Assembly (NCBI RefSeq): GCF_000257905.1
Contig: NZ_AJJL01000033.1
Coordinates: forward strand, 1 to 63,649
DNA length: 63,649 nt
Source of the DNA: Streptococcus mitis SK579
Lineage (GTDB): Bacteria > Bacillota > Bacilli > Lactobacillales > Streptococcaceae
Reading direction: 5' to 3'
Every line of letters begins with the position of its first letter. The stretch's first letter is position 1. Under the pieces are notes generated by a model, which saw only the letters and a list, made by a program, of their open reading frames with translations, had not been told where the DNA came from and ran no database searches. Below, piece by piece: positions 1 through 7,880 of this stretch. The position numbers were made by a program, and so were the translations under genes.

Positions 1-9
1 AAGTCAATC

Positions 10-39
10 AGCCCTTAGCTATGAATCTAGGGGCTTTTT
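10..39 (+). terminator. Rho-independent terminator of a gene upstream of the window
   Basis: Nine-base-pair stem (10-18 with 27-35, one G-T pair), an 8-nt loop and a T-run. It must close a plus-strand transcript entering from the left edge. Confidence 0.7.
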
Positions 40-136
40 GCTTTGCCTTAAAATGTTGATCTCTGGGTTTGTTTAGAGATTTGCTAGTAAGGTTATTGGT
101 GTATCTGAGTCTATCTATGCCAATAATGACGCGATG

Positions 137-165
137 TTGATGATATAAATCTGGTATGATATAAT
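137..165 (+). promoter_or_regulatory. Promoter of the Fst-type toxin mRNA (RNA I)
   Basis: TTGATG (137-142) and TATAAT (160-165) separated by 17 nt. Transcription should start near 172. The expected 5' end can fold so that CCCTCA (about 175-180) pairs with the region around GGGAGG (191-196), covering the toxin ribosome binding site, as in known Fst/par RNA I leaders. Confidence 0.7.
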
Positions 166-202
166 ATTTTGGCCCCCTCACTTTAATGAAGGGAGGTGTT
201 AT

Positions 203-226
203 ATATGCTAGAATTATTTTCCCTTT
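203..226 (+). repeat. Direct repeat DRa of the Fst locus
   Basis: ATATGCTAGAA followed by TTATTTTCCCTTT, spanning the toxin start codon. The same two blocks recur at 363-389, separated there by 3 extra bases. In par-type loci these repeats are where the antisense RNA, made across the distal copy, pairs with the toxin mRNA and blocks translation. Confidence 0.8.
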
Positions 227-297
227 TTCTAGCTCCGTTACTTGTTAACGTACTATCTGAGCTTTTCAAGCTATGGATAAAGAGACGTAGCAAGTAG
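205..297 (+). CDS. Fst-family type I toxin, 30 aa
   Basis: A 30-residue peptide too short for ordinary ORF callers: a Met-Leu-Glu start, a hydrophobic stretch (about residues 4-24) containing the Ala-Pro seen near the start of the membrane segment in Fst toxins, a Trp, and a basic tail (Lys-Arg-Arg-Ser-Lys). Fst toxins of Gram-positive bacteria insert in the membrane and cause damage when their antisense RNA is lost. A strong SD (GGGAGG, 191-196) sits 8 nt before the ATG. The gene lies between a strong promoter and a bidirectional terminator. Downstream is a minus-strand promoter for the antitoxin RNA, and direct repeats flank the coding part as in pAD1 par. Family assignment rests on both the peptide and the full RNA layout. 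Its toxicity is inferred. Confidence 0.85.
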   Translation: MLELFSLFLAPLLVNVLSELFKLWIKRRSK

Positions 298-321
298 CAT
301 TTAACCCTTTTAGAGGGTAGC

Positions 322-356
322 AAAAAACCCCATCGGTGGCACGGTGGGGCTTTTTT
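322..356. terminator. Bidirectional terminator shared by toxin mRNA and antisense RNA
   Basis: Stem CCCCATCG (328-335) with CGGTGGGG (342-349), a 6-nt loop, an A-run before it and a T-run after it, so it can stop both the plus-strand toxin transcript and the minus-strand antisense RNA. The two RNAs therefore also overlap at their 3' ends. Confidence 0.8.
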
Positions 357-362
357 AGTTAC

Positions 363-389
363 ATATGCTAGAAGCATTATTTTCCCTTT
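363..389 (+). repeat. Direct repeat DRb of the Fst locus
   Basis: Second copy of the DRa sequence (11-nt and 13-nt identical blocks with a GCA insertion). It lies just downstream of the minus-strand antitoxin promoter, so the antisense RNA carries its complement near the 5' end and could pair with DRa on the toxin mRNA. Confidence 0.8.
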
Positions 390-397
390 ATGCTTTC

Positions 398-426
398 ATT
401 CTAACACACCCCCTTCGATTTTTCAA
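398..426 (-). promoter_or_regulatory. Promoter of the antisense antitoxin RNA
   Basis: On the minus strand TTGAAA (421-426) and TAGAAT (398-403) are separated by 17 nt, a near-consensus promoter pointing into the toxin gene. No minus-strand gene lies in front of it, which supports a short antisense RNA. From here to the xpaC-like gene (about 427-569) I see nothing else. Confidence 0.75.
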
Positions 427-569
427 GGTTTTATTTTGATATTTCCTCAGAGTGTGTTTGTGGTTTGAGTCCGCTCCACTGAAATTAGCACACACGCTTC
501 TAGCCTCCATTCTACAGCAAAGAAATCAACTCTTTTCTAGGGGATTTCCGCCCTCATTTTTGTCTTTTG

Positions 570-578
570 TGCTAAAAT
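570..578 (+). promoter_or_regulatory. Extended -10 promoter of the xpaC-like / telA operon
   Basis: TGCTAAAAT (570-578), an extended -10 element with no good -35, followed 20 nt later by the AAGGA SD (598-602). Confidence 0.5.
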
Positions 579-608
579 AGACTTATAAATTGAAAATAAG
601 GAATGTTT

Positions 609-1415
609 ATGAAATCGGGTAATGGTTTTTGGAAAGGCTGTCTCTATTTTTGGGGCTTCTTGTTCTTACTGGGCCTTTTGGTTCAATATGCTCTTCCACT
701 TGCGGCTTGTGTCCTGCTAGGCTATGGTGGTTATCGTCTCTATAAACGTTGGCGCTATCCTCTTTTGCAGGATCGTTCTCTAGATGATCGGATTGAGCTT
801 TTAAAAGCTCGGATTCGTCAGGCGGACAAAGATATTCAGCAATTAGAGGGAACTTTAGTAGAAAAAGGCTCAGAGTCCTATAAGAGTCTGGCCAATCAAG
901 TATTAATCGAACTGCGGGAAATCCATCAGGAGGCGGATCGTCTCAAGTCCTATATCGACGCTGATGTCTACAACCGTATTGGCAAAAAGGTTCGTACAGT
1001 ACGGGCAAACATCGATGTTCAGCTAGAACGTTTGGATAGAGAAAGTCAGGTAGATCTTGAGAATGCGGAGCCAGAGGAACTAGCTCCAGAATTGTCTCAG
1101 ACCTTGGCCAATATTGCCATTGATCATCAGGCTATTTTAGACAAGATTGCTACCTCTGCCGAGGGGGATAAGGAAGAATTGACGGCCATTCATAGTTTGA
1201 AGATGGAGAAATTCCAAACGATTCTAGAAGGCTATTTAAAGATTAAGGCCAATCCTAAAAACTATAATCGAGCAGAAGAACGCTTGCAACAAGCCAAAGC
1301 AGCTATCGAACAATTTGACCTTGAGCTAGATCAAGTCTTGAGAGAACTCAATGAAACAGACATGCGTGATTTTGATATCAGTCTGCGTATCCTAGAAAAA
1401 GATCGTAAAGAATAG
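609..1415 (+). CDS. XpaC-like membrane-anchored coiled-coil protein (5-bromo-4-chloroindolyl phosphate hydrolysis family)
   Basis: About 268 aa. One or two hydrophobic segments at residues 8-40, then a basic stop-transfer (Lys-Arg-Trp-Arg-Tyr) and a long, highly charged helical region with coiled-coil character to the end. It resembles the XpaC/Halogen_Hydrol family, whose gene precedes the telA homologue yaaN in Bacillus subtilis; here too a TelA gene follows after 21 nt. The family name comes from an indirect phosphatase-substrate phenotype; no enzyme motif is visible and the true role is unknown. An ATG at 603 is possible but abuts AAGGA (598-602) directly. The ATG at 609 has 6-nt spacing and is preferred. 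The pair is probably one operon concerned with cell-envelope stress. Confidence 0.7.
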   Translation: MKSGNGFWKGCLYFWGFLFLLGLLVQYALPLAACVLLGYGGYRLYKRWRYPLLQDRSLDDRIELLKARIRQADKDIQQLEGTLVEKGSESYKSLANQVLIELREIHQEADRLKSYIDADVYNRIGKKVRTVRANIDVQLERLDRESQVDLENAEPEELAPELSQTLANIAIDHQAILDKIATSAEGDKEELTAIHSLKMEKFQTILEGYLKIKANPKNYNRAEERLQQAKAAIEQFDLELDQVLRELNETDMRDFDISLRILEKDRKE

Positions 1416-1436
1416 GTTAGAAATAAAGGAGTAATC

Positions 1437-2684
1437 ATGACAGAATTTAATTTTGATATTGACCAGATTGCCAATAATACGGTAGCTAAGGTGGATAAAA
1501 CAACCCAAATCATCGAGACAAATACTGGCTCAGACAAGACCTTGACCTTCCTTGAAAAGTTGAGCCCTGAGCAGCAAGAGGGAATCAAGGCGCACGTGCC
1601 CCAGTTAGTAGACCAGTTTGTCACCAATCAAAATGCTCTTTTGGATTTTGGACAATCTGCTGTAGAAGGTGTGAACAATACAGTCAATCGTATCTTGTCA
1701 GAACAAAAGAAATTGCAGATTCCCCAAGTGGATGATCTACTAAAGAACACCAACCGTGAGTTGCAAGGCTTTGTAGTTAAATACAAGAACGCTGAAATTG
1801 CTGAGCTAGAAGAGAAGCCAAACTTTTTGCAACGATTGTTTAACAAGAGCAAGAATACCCTACAGGAATTTTACTTTGACTCAAAAACAGTGGAGCAAAA
1901 GCTAGATGGCATGGCTGCCGCAGTAGTCAAGCAAGAAGATGTGCTAGCTCGAAATATCGTCTCTGCTGAGATGTTGATTGAGGACAATACCAAATCCATT
2001 GAAAATCTAGTGGGAGTGATTTCCTTTATCGAAGCTAGCCAAACAGAAGCTGGCAATCGCGCTGCAGAACTGAAAGTTCAAGTTGACCAACTCAATACAA
2101 GTACGGTAGAATACCAGATTAAATCACAAGAATTGGCTCGCATGGCTGAAGTGGTCAATACCCTCGAACAACAGCACACCGAGTATGTCAGCCGTCTCTA
2201 TGTGGCCTGGGCAACAACACCTCAGATGCGCAATCTTGTGAAGGTTTCCTCAGATATGCGCCAAAAATTGGGCATGCTTCGTCGCAATACCATCCCGACA
2301 ATGAAGCTTTCCATTGCCCAGCTTGGTATTTTGCAACAATCAATGAAATCAGGTGTCGTGGCAGATGCCATTGTCAATGCCAATAATGCTGCATTACAGA
2401 TGCTAGCTGAAACCAGCAAGGAAGTGATTCCGCAGATGGAGAGAATTGCCCAAAGCCCTACAGTCGCTGTTGAGTCTGTTACAAAACTGGCTGAAAGTCT
2501 GGTCGCTCAAAACCAAGGTATCGTCGCAGCTATCGAATTGGGCCGTCAGAAACGTGCCCAACTAGAAACAACCATTGTCAAGTCCGCAGAAATGATCAAC
2601 GATTCTGTCAAACTCCGCGATGAAAAAATCGTCCAAGCCCTTCTAGACCAAGGCAAGGCCGCCCAGAAAGAAGTACAAGAATAA
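1437..2684 (+). CDS. telA: Toxic anion resistance protein, TelA family
   Basis: 415 aa, soluble, almost entirely alpha-helical with long heptad-like stretches and no signal peptide. Matches the TelA family (PF05816), named from tellurite resistance but linked in Firmicutes more broadly to envelope stress tolerance; the mechanism is not established. Preceded by AAAGGAG with good spacing and 21 nt downstream of the xpaC-like gene, so co-transcribed with it, in the same pairing as xpaC-yaaN of Bacillus. A hairpin terminator follows. Length fits the family; nothing appears truncated. Confidence 0.85.
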   Translation: MTEFNFDIDQIANNTVAKVDKTTQIIETNTGSDKTLTFLEKLSPEQQEGIKAHVPQLVDQFVTNQNALLDFGQSAVEGVNNTVNRILSEQKKLQIPQVDDLLKNTNRELQGFVVKYKNAEIAELEEKPNFLQRLFNKSKNTLQEFYFDSKTVEQKLDGMAAAVVKQEDVLARNIVSAEMLIEDNTKSIENLVGVISFIEASQTEAGNRAAELKVQVDQLNTSTVEYQIKSQELARMAEVVNTLEQQHTEYVSRLYVAWATTPQMRNLVKVSSDMRQKLGMLRRNTIPTMKLSIAQLGILQQSMKSGVVADAIVNANNAALQMLAETSKEVIPQMERIAQSPTVAVESVTKLAESLVAQNQGIVAAIELGRQKRAQLETTIVKSAEMINDSVKLRDEKIVQALLDQGKAAQKEVQE

Positions 2685-2690
2685 TACACA

Positions 2691-2725
2691 AGTCCCCTGT
2701 AATGTAGATTTGCAGGGGATTTTGC
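2691..2725 (+). terminator. Terminator of the xpaC-like / telA operon
   Basis: TCCCCTG (2693-2699) pairs with CAGGGGA (2713-2719), followed by TTTTG. Confidence 0.7.
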
Positions 2726-2792
2726 TTGTTTTAGTAGAAGTTTGAAGGTCAGGGAATTATTGCTAGATTTAGAGAGAATACCCTAGAAAACC

Positions 2793-2821
2793 TTTTCACT
2801 ACTAGTCTTTTATGATACAAT
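2793..2821 (+). promoter_or_regulatory. Promoter of hsdR leader
   Basis: Extended -10 TGATACAAT (2813-2821) with a weak -35 TTTTCA (2793-2798) at 17 nt. It gives an untranslated leader of about 185 nt before hsdR. Confidence 0.5.
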
Positions 2822-2940
2822 AGAAGGAAGTAAAGGCGTTGTTTTTCGATCTTATCAACGACTTGGATGAATGAAAAGGAAGAGTCCCTATGGTTTTCAG
2901 ATTTAAGCAAATAACTAGCTTGCATATATATAAACTCGCG

Positions 2941-3012
2941 TTTTCATACCCATTTTCAAAACCTGCCAATCTTTTTGGTAGGCTTTTTGCGTTGTAGAAA
3001 TGGGGTATGAAC
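2941..3012 (+). promoter_or_regulatory. hsdR leader: nested terminator and start-site-sequestering helix
   Basis: In the 320-nt gene-free gap before hsdR, CCTGCC (2962-2967) pairs with GGTAGG (2977-2982) and is followed by CTTTTTG, a terminator-like hairpin only 30 nt before the start codon. Around it TTCATACCC (2943-2951) pairs perfectly with GGGTATGAA (3003-3011), and TTTC (2954-2957) with GAAA (2997-3000). The outer helix covers the only SD-like sequence (GGGG, 3002-3005) and the ATG at 3007. This architecture could limit both transcription into and translation of the endonuclease subunit. The pairing is seen directly; the regulation is inferred. Confidence 0.55.
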
Positions 3013-6000
3013 ATGGCTTACACGTTATCAAAAGAATTAGAACAAGAACTCATCGTTTCAGCACCTGAGTTGCAGGCTAGTTATACTGCTATTGTAGAAT
3101 ACCTAGAGGCTATCAACCAGAAAGAAGCATCTGGAAGCAATTCTCAGGAACTACAGAATCAGCTTGCGATTCAGCTGAGACGTTTAGAAGATTTGGTGCA
3201 GGGTTATATCCAAATAAAGAAGAACCAGCATCACTACCTAGATGCAGATAAAGAATTGACAGCAGGCTATCAAGCCATAAAAGGGACGGAGCAAGATCTT
3301 CTCAAAAAATTGCAACATCTCAATCAAGCAGCCTTGCAGGATTTCCATATCAGCCAGAGACTCTCTCCTAAAGACGAGACAGCTATCCCTGTAGCAGGCA
3401 AAGCCAAAACCAAACAGGAATTGGCTATCGAGCGAGACTTGATCAACCAGCTGACAAAAGGAGAAAGTCAATGGGTGTATCGACCTGAGTTAAATACAGA
3501 AGACCTCCTATGGGGAAACTTTTTTGCCAAGCTGGAAGCCAATAATGTCCGCATTTTGCAAGACCATCCCCTTACAAATTCAGAGAAAAATCAAATCAAA
3601 AACCAGCTCAATTTCGTCAACTTCTATGAAGCAGCCAAGTGGATAGCGGGTGAAAATGGCATTGCCAAGGTACAGGTTCAACGTGAAGATGCCAGTCTAG
3701 GCACCATTCGCTTGGAAGTCTTGTGGCGAAACAATGTCGCTGGTGGCAAATCCAGCTATGAGGTTGTCAACCAAGTCATCACAGGAGGAGAAGGGATTCG
3801 CCAGCGTCGTGGGGATGTGACTTTGTTAATCAATGGTCTGCCTATGATCCAAATCGAACTAAAAAGCCGTTCTCATCCTTACATGGATGCCTTCCGTCAG
3901 ATTAAGAAATATGACCAAGAAGGACAGTTCAGAGGCATTTTTTCAAGTCTTCAGATGTTTGTCGTCTCAAACGTTACAGACACTCGCTACATCGCAGCTG
4001 CCAAAGCCAACAAGCTAAATGAGCGCTTCTTGACCAAGTGGGTGGATAGTGAAAATAGACCTCAACCTCAACTATTTGACTTTGCAGAGTCTGTCTTATC
4101 CATACCGAGAGCCCACGAGATGGTCATGCAGTATTCTGTCATCGATGACGACAAGAAGGCCTTGATTTTATTGCGCCCCTATCAGGTTCATGCCATTGAG
4201 GCTATCCGTGAAGCCAGTCGCAAGCGCCAGTCGGGCTATATTTGGCATACGACCGGTTCAGGAAAGACCCTGACCTCCTATAAGGTTTCGCGCAATCTGC
4301 TCCAGATTCCATCTATCGAAAAGACAATCTTTGTGATTGATAGGACAGACCTCGACCAGCAGACGACCAGTTCGTTTCAGTCCTACGCAGAGAACGATAT
4401 GATTGATATTGACGAGACGGATGATACACAGGAATTAGTTAAAAATCTGGCTTCTGATGACCGCCGTGTCGTTGTGACGACTATCCAGAAAATTAATGCT
4501 ATGATTCGGCAGTTTGATGAAGGACGTCACCAAAAGGTTTACAATCGTATCAAGCAACTCAAACTAGCCTTTGTCGTCGATGAATGCCATCGCGCAGTGA
4601 CTCCTGAACGTCAGCGCCACCTAGAGCACTTCTTTACAAATTCTCTCTGGTATGGGTTTACAGGGACTCCTATCTTTACAGAAAATAAGCGTGAACAAAA
4701 AGGAGACCTTGCTCAGACGACCGAAGAGCAGTACGGTGACTGTCTCCACCAATATACCGTCAAAGAAGCCATTCATGACAAGGCGGTGCTTGGCTTTAAT
4801 GTAGAGTATCAGACAACCATGCCTGGTTGGGCAGAAGATGAGATTGACGAGGAGCGTTATGATGACGAAGGCCACATGCTTGCCGTTTTAGATGCCATTC
4901 TCAATCGCTCAAGACGCAAACTCGGCTTCCAAAATGGGGTAGGAAAAACCTATGAAGCCATTTTGACTGTTAAAAGCATTGCCCGTGCGCAGGCCTATTA
5001 TAACCTGATTAAGCAAGTCAAAAATGGAGAGAAGTCTCTAAGCATCTCGGAAAATGTTAAAAAGGTCTTACCAGACTTTCCTAAGGTTGCTATTACTTAC
5101 TCTGTGACAGAGAATGAAGCAGACTCCTATGTCAACCAAGCCTACATGGAGGAAAGTCTAGAGGACTACAATGCCATGTTTGGTACCCACTTTAGCCTAG
5201 CAACCATTGCTTCCTACAATAGTGACCTCAACGACCGTCTGGCCCGTAAGAAAGAACGCTTTGCCTTCCGTGAAGAGCAATTGGACCTGGTTATCGTTGT
5301 GGACCGCTTGTTGACAGGCTTTGATGCCCCTTGCCTATCGACCCTGTTCATGGATCGCCAGCCTATGAAACCCCAGCATATCATTCAGGCCTTTTCACGA
5401 ACCAATCGCCTCTTTGATGAAGGCAAGAAATTCGGTCAAATTGTTACTTTCCAAACGCCTGATCGCTTTAAAGAAAAAGTGGATGAAGCTCTGAGCCTCT
5501 ACTCAAATGGTGGCGAAACCAGTGTCTTAGCCCCAGAATGGCAGGAGGAGAAGGCCAAGTTTCTTGAGAAAGTTCATCAACTACTAGCCATCGCTCCAAG
5601 TCCAGAGCAGGTGCCAGATTTGGATACAGCGACAGATGCAGAATTAAAACGCTTTGCCAAGGCCTTCCAAGAATTTGACAAGCTCCTATCCTCTATACAA
5701 ATCTATTCGGACTATGATGAGAAAGTCATCCTCAGAGAGATTGGCCTCAGCATAGAAGACATCGAGAACTTTGCCGGCCAATATCAAAATGTCATCGAAG
5801 AGCTCCGCAGACGCAGAAAAGAAGACCAAGAAGATGAAGGTGTGCTGCTGGATATCGAGTATGAACTCGAATCCATCCGCACCGACGAGATAAACTATCA
5901 CTATATCCTCTCTCTCATCCAAGCCCTGATTGAAAATCGGGAAAACCTCATTGGTAAAAAGGAAAAGAGCCTGGTAGATAACTATATCGAAGATTTGAAC

Positions 6001-6375
6001 AAATCCAATCCCAAGTTATCCAGCCTCATCTCCAAACTCTGGCAGAATGTCCAAGCAGATGCCAAGAGCTATCAGGATCAGTCTATCATCCATAAGTTGG
6101 ATGAGATGATTGAGTTAACAACCCAGAAAAAGATTCGTGAAACGGCAGATTATTGGCAGATAGGAGAGGATGAACTCCAGTTCGTAGTGGACAACTACCG
6201 CATCGGACGCGACAAGCAAAATGGCGAAAAAGCCATCACCGAGTCTCAGGACTATCTGGCCTATAAGGAAGCCCACGGAGACAAGGCACTACCAAAACTC
6301 AAATACAAAAAAGCCCTCAAAGAGGACTATATGCGCATGATTTCAGAGGATATCTTACCGCTAAGGGGGAGATAG
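3013..6375 (+). CDS. hsdR: Type I restriction endonuclease subunit R
   Basis: About 1120 aa, full length for HsdR. An RNase-like nuclease core lies around residues 265-290 (Arg-Gly-Asp-Val then Gln-Ile-Glu-Leu-Lys, the D...ExK cleavage motif). The DEAD/SF2 translocase has Walker A Thr-Thr-Gly-Ser-Gly-Lys-Thr (about 413-419), a DEAD-type Asp-Glu-Cys-His box (about 523-526), Gly-Phe-Thr-Gly-Thr-Pro (motif III) and a late Gln-Ala-Phe-Ser-Arg-Thr-Asn motif VI. A helical C-terminal region would bind HsdM/HsdS. It cleaves unmodified DNA after ATP-driven translocation. Start 3013 is 7 nt after GGGG; an ATG at 3007 is a weaker alternative. It is separated from hsdS/hsdM by fic and abiH and ends 2 nt before the convergent fic gene. 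The leader structure suggests it is kept low. Confidence 0.93.
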   Translation: MAYTLSKELEQELIVSAPELQASYTAIVEYLEAINQKEASGSNSQELQNQLAIQLRRLEDLVQGYIQIKKNQHHYLDADKELTAGYQAIKGTEQDLLKKLQHLNQAALQDFHISQRLSPKDETAIPVAGKAKTKQELAIERDLINQLTKGESQWVYRPELNTEDLLWGNFFAKLEANNVRILQDHPLTNSEKNQIKNQLNFVNFYEAAKWIAGENGIAKVQVQREDASLGTIRLEVLWRNNVAGGKSSYEVVNQVITGGEGIRQRRGDVTLLINGLPMIQIELKSRSHPYMDAFRQIKKYDQEGQFRGIFSSLQMFVVSNVTDTRYIAAAKANKLNERFLTKWVDSENRPQPQLFDFAESVLSIPRAHEMVMQYSVIDDDKKALILLRPYQVHAIEAIREASRKRQSGYIWHTTGSGKTLTSYKVSRNLLQIPSIEKTIFVIDRTDLDQQTTSSFQSYAENDMIDIDETDDTQELVKNLASDDRRVVVTTIQKINAMIRQFDEGRHQKVYNRIKQLKLAFVVDECHRAVTPERQRHLEHFFTNSLWYGFTGTPIFTENKREQKGDLAQTTEEQYGDCLHQYTVKEAIHDKAVLGFNVEYQTTMPGWAEDEIDEERYDDEGHMLAVLDAILNRSRRKLGFQNGVGKTYEAILTVKSIARAQAYYNLIKQVKNGEKSLSISENVKKVLPDFPKVAITYSVTENEADSYVNQAYMEESLEDYNAMFGTHFSLATIASYNSDLNDRLARKKERFAFREEQLDLVIVVDRLLTGFDAPCLSTLFMDRQPMKPQHIIQAFSRTNRLFDEGKKFGQIVTFQTPDRFKEKVDEALSLYSNGGETSVLAPEWQEEKAKFLEKVHQLLAIAPSPEQVPDLDTATDAELKRFAKAFQEFDKLLSSIQIYSDYDEKVILREIGLSIEDIENFAGQYQNVIEELRRRRKEDQEDEGVLLDIEYELESIRTDEINYHYILSLIQALIENRENLIGKKEKSLVDNYIEDLNKSNPKLSSLISKLWQNVQADAKSYQDQSIIHKLDEMIELTTQKKIRETADYWQIGEDELQFVVDNYRIGRDKQNGEKAITESQDYLAYKEAHGDKALPKLKYKKALKEDYMRMISEDILPLRGR

Positions 6376-6377
6376 GT

Positions 6378-7619
6378 TTAAAAGTGGTCAGAAAGATAAT
6401 GTTGGGAAGGTTTTCGACTAATTAGGGTCAAAATTCCCCTATCTTCAAGATGCAAGAAAGCATCCTTGACCTTTTTCTTAGAGTAATGATGGTTGGACTG
6501 ATTGGCCAGTTGGATGATGCTTCTATCTTCTATACCATCTCTCTTATCATCGACAAAGAGCTTGGACTGAGCGAGGAGAAACAAGATGTATTTCTCGACT
6601 TCTTCCAGCCCTTCTGTTTGTTCTATCTTAACTTTATAGCGATGCAGTTGATCTTGTTTTTCAAGGAGGGTTTGGATAATATTTTCCTGTCCTTCCTTGA
6701 TAAAAGTCAACAAGGTTTCAACGAAGAAGGTAGCATCGGCACGGTTGAGATGATCACCAGTATTCCTAAAAGCCTTATAATAGTCTTGCTTATGGTGATT
6801 GATTTGTTGGGACAAAACCAGACCTGAGAATTTATCGAGTTTTCTAGACAAGTACTTGGCAAGGATATAGCGTCCTGTCCGACCGTTACCGTCATAGAAG
6901 GGATGAATATTTTCAAAAAAATAGTGTCCAGCACAAGCCTTGACAAGGTTTGGGATAGAATGGTCGTTGATAAAACGAATCCACTCTGTCAGCATGATCT
7001 GAATCTGTTCCTCCTTTTGAGGTGGGATATAGATGACTTTGCCAGTCTTATCGTCTTGGATAAAGACCGATTTCTGCCTAAAAAACTCTCCATCGAGTTC
7101 ATCCTCTGGCGAGATTTCTCCTTGTGTTAATTGGTCATAAATCCCTTTGATATCTTCAAGTGATTGGATTTGGAGAAATTCATCCTTAAGGATTTGTTGG
7201 TACATTCGCAAGGTGGAGAGATGTTTGATTTGTTCGGTCTTATAGGGGTCTTCCTCTAGGAGTTTCTCCACATCGACCAACTCTTTACGAGTTGTATGGA
7301 TACCTTCGATTTCATTTGTGGAAATAATCGATTGGTAGAGTTGTTCTTTATAAAACTGATCGTGGGCAATCTTAGGGAGGGTACCAGCTATTTCGCTAAT
7401 TCGTTGAGACTGCTGTGAGATAGTTTCCATCAGTTGGGAAATCCCAAGATGCAGGGTAACAAATAGAGGGTATTGGCTGGTTTTGACAGTATCGCGTTGC
7501 ATTAAATGAGGATAAAGAGATGTCCTAATGGAGCTGTATCCCTGTAAGCGTAATTGATACTCTTCCTCATATTGGTCACGATGACTGTAGTAGATTTTTC
7601 TAAGTTCTCTATAGTTCAT
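6378..7619 (-). CDS. Fic-family protein (probable AMPylase) with internal inhibitory helix and C-terminal winged helix
   Basis: 413 aa. The catalytic Fic loop His-Pro-Phe-Tyr-Asp-Gly-Asn-Gly-Arg-Thr-Gly-Arg is intact (residues 239-250). Upstream, Thr-Asn-Glu-Ile-Glu-Gly (101-106) fits the inhibitory [S/T]xxxE[G/N] helix, here N-terminal to the Fic core (class II), so activity would be self-restrained. The C-terminal 80 residues look like a winged-helix domain, common in Fic proteins that may bind their own promoter. Fic enzymes usually transfer AMP to a hydroxyl side chain; the target here is unknown. The gene lies inside a type I R-M locus in the opposite orientation, abutting hsdR tail to tail. 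Its extended -10 (TGA TATAAT, complement of 7654-7662) lies next to the 52-nt repeat array. Confidence 0.88.
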   Translation of the reverse strand: MNYRELRKIYYSHRDQYEEEYQLRLQGYSSIRTSLYPHLMQRDTVKTSQYPLFVTLHLGISQLMETISQQSQRISEIAGTLPKIAHDQFYKEQLYQSIISTNEIEGIHTTRKELVDVEKLLEEDPYKTEQIKHLSTLRMYQQILKDEFLQIQSLEDIKGIYDQLTQGEISPEDELDGEFFRQKSVFIQDDKTGKVIYIPPQKEEQIQIMLTEWIRFINDHSIPNLVKACAGHYFFENIHPFYDGNGRTGRYILAKYLSRKLDKFSGLVLSQQINHHKQDYYKAFRNTGDHLNRADATFFVETLLTFIKEGQENIIQTLLEKQDQLHRYKVKIEQTEGLEEVEKYILFLLAQSKLFVDDKRDGIEDRSIIQLANQSNHHYSKKKVKDAFLHLEDRGILTLISRKPSQHYLSDHF

Positions 7620-7676
7620 ATGTAGTCATCCTCGCATTTCAACGTTTTTTAACATTATATCACAAATTAAGCCTAT

Positions 7677-7880
7677 CTATTGTTTCAAAATAGACAAAAT
7701 TGAAGAATAGGATAGCGCAGTTGTTGTTCTAAAGTGCAAAAATAGCCAAAATTGAACAATATAAATAAGAGATGGACATCCTAAAGTGCAAAAATAGGTA
7801 AAATTGAATAATAGAAATCAAAAAGAGACAATCTAAAGTGTAGAAATAAGAAAATGGAGTAATAGAAAGGAGGGGATATA
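7677..7880. repeat. Four 52-nt tandem repeats between fic and abiH
   Basis: Copies start at 7677, 7729, 7781 and 7833, in exact 52-nt register. The first 33 nt are conserved (CTAAAGTGCAAAAATAG, two variable bases, AAAATTGAA, one variable base, AATA) and the remaining 19 nt differ in every copy. Copy 1 is the most diverged; copy 4 runs into the abiH SD (AAGGAGGGG) and start. Copy 1 begins 18 nt upstream of the fic -10, over its -35 region. The array looks like multiple operator sites for a regulator, possibly the Fic winged helix, controlling fic and abiH divergently. Confidence 0.7.

Larger units (their letters stand above)
322..391 (-). ncRNA. Antisense antitoxin RNA (RNA II) of the Fst locus
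   Basis: Predicted transcript of about 70 nt starting near 391 from the promoter at 398-426 and ending at the shared terminator. It contains the complement of DRb near its 5' end and of the toxin mRNA terminator at its 3' end, the two contact regions of the pAD1 par antitoxin. Ends are predicted, not measured. Confidence 0.7.

Noticed and set aside
6450..6827. 125-aa open frame on the plus strand
   Set aside because: Antisense to the 3' part of fic, whose motifs are clear on the other strand.
7677..7880. CRISPR array
   Set aside because: Only four diverged copies, 33-nt cores with 19-nt tails, no cas genes nearby; better explained as operator-like tandem repeats.
7677..7880. Type III toxin-antitoxin RNA repeats (ToxI/AntiQ type)
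   Set aside because: The neighbours are Fic and AbiH, not a ToxN/AbiQ endoribonuclease, and no terminator separates repeats from the next gene.
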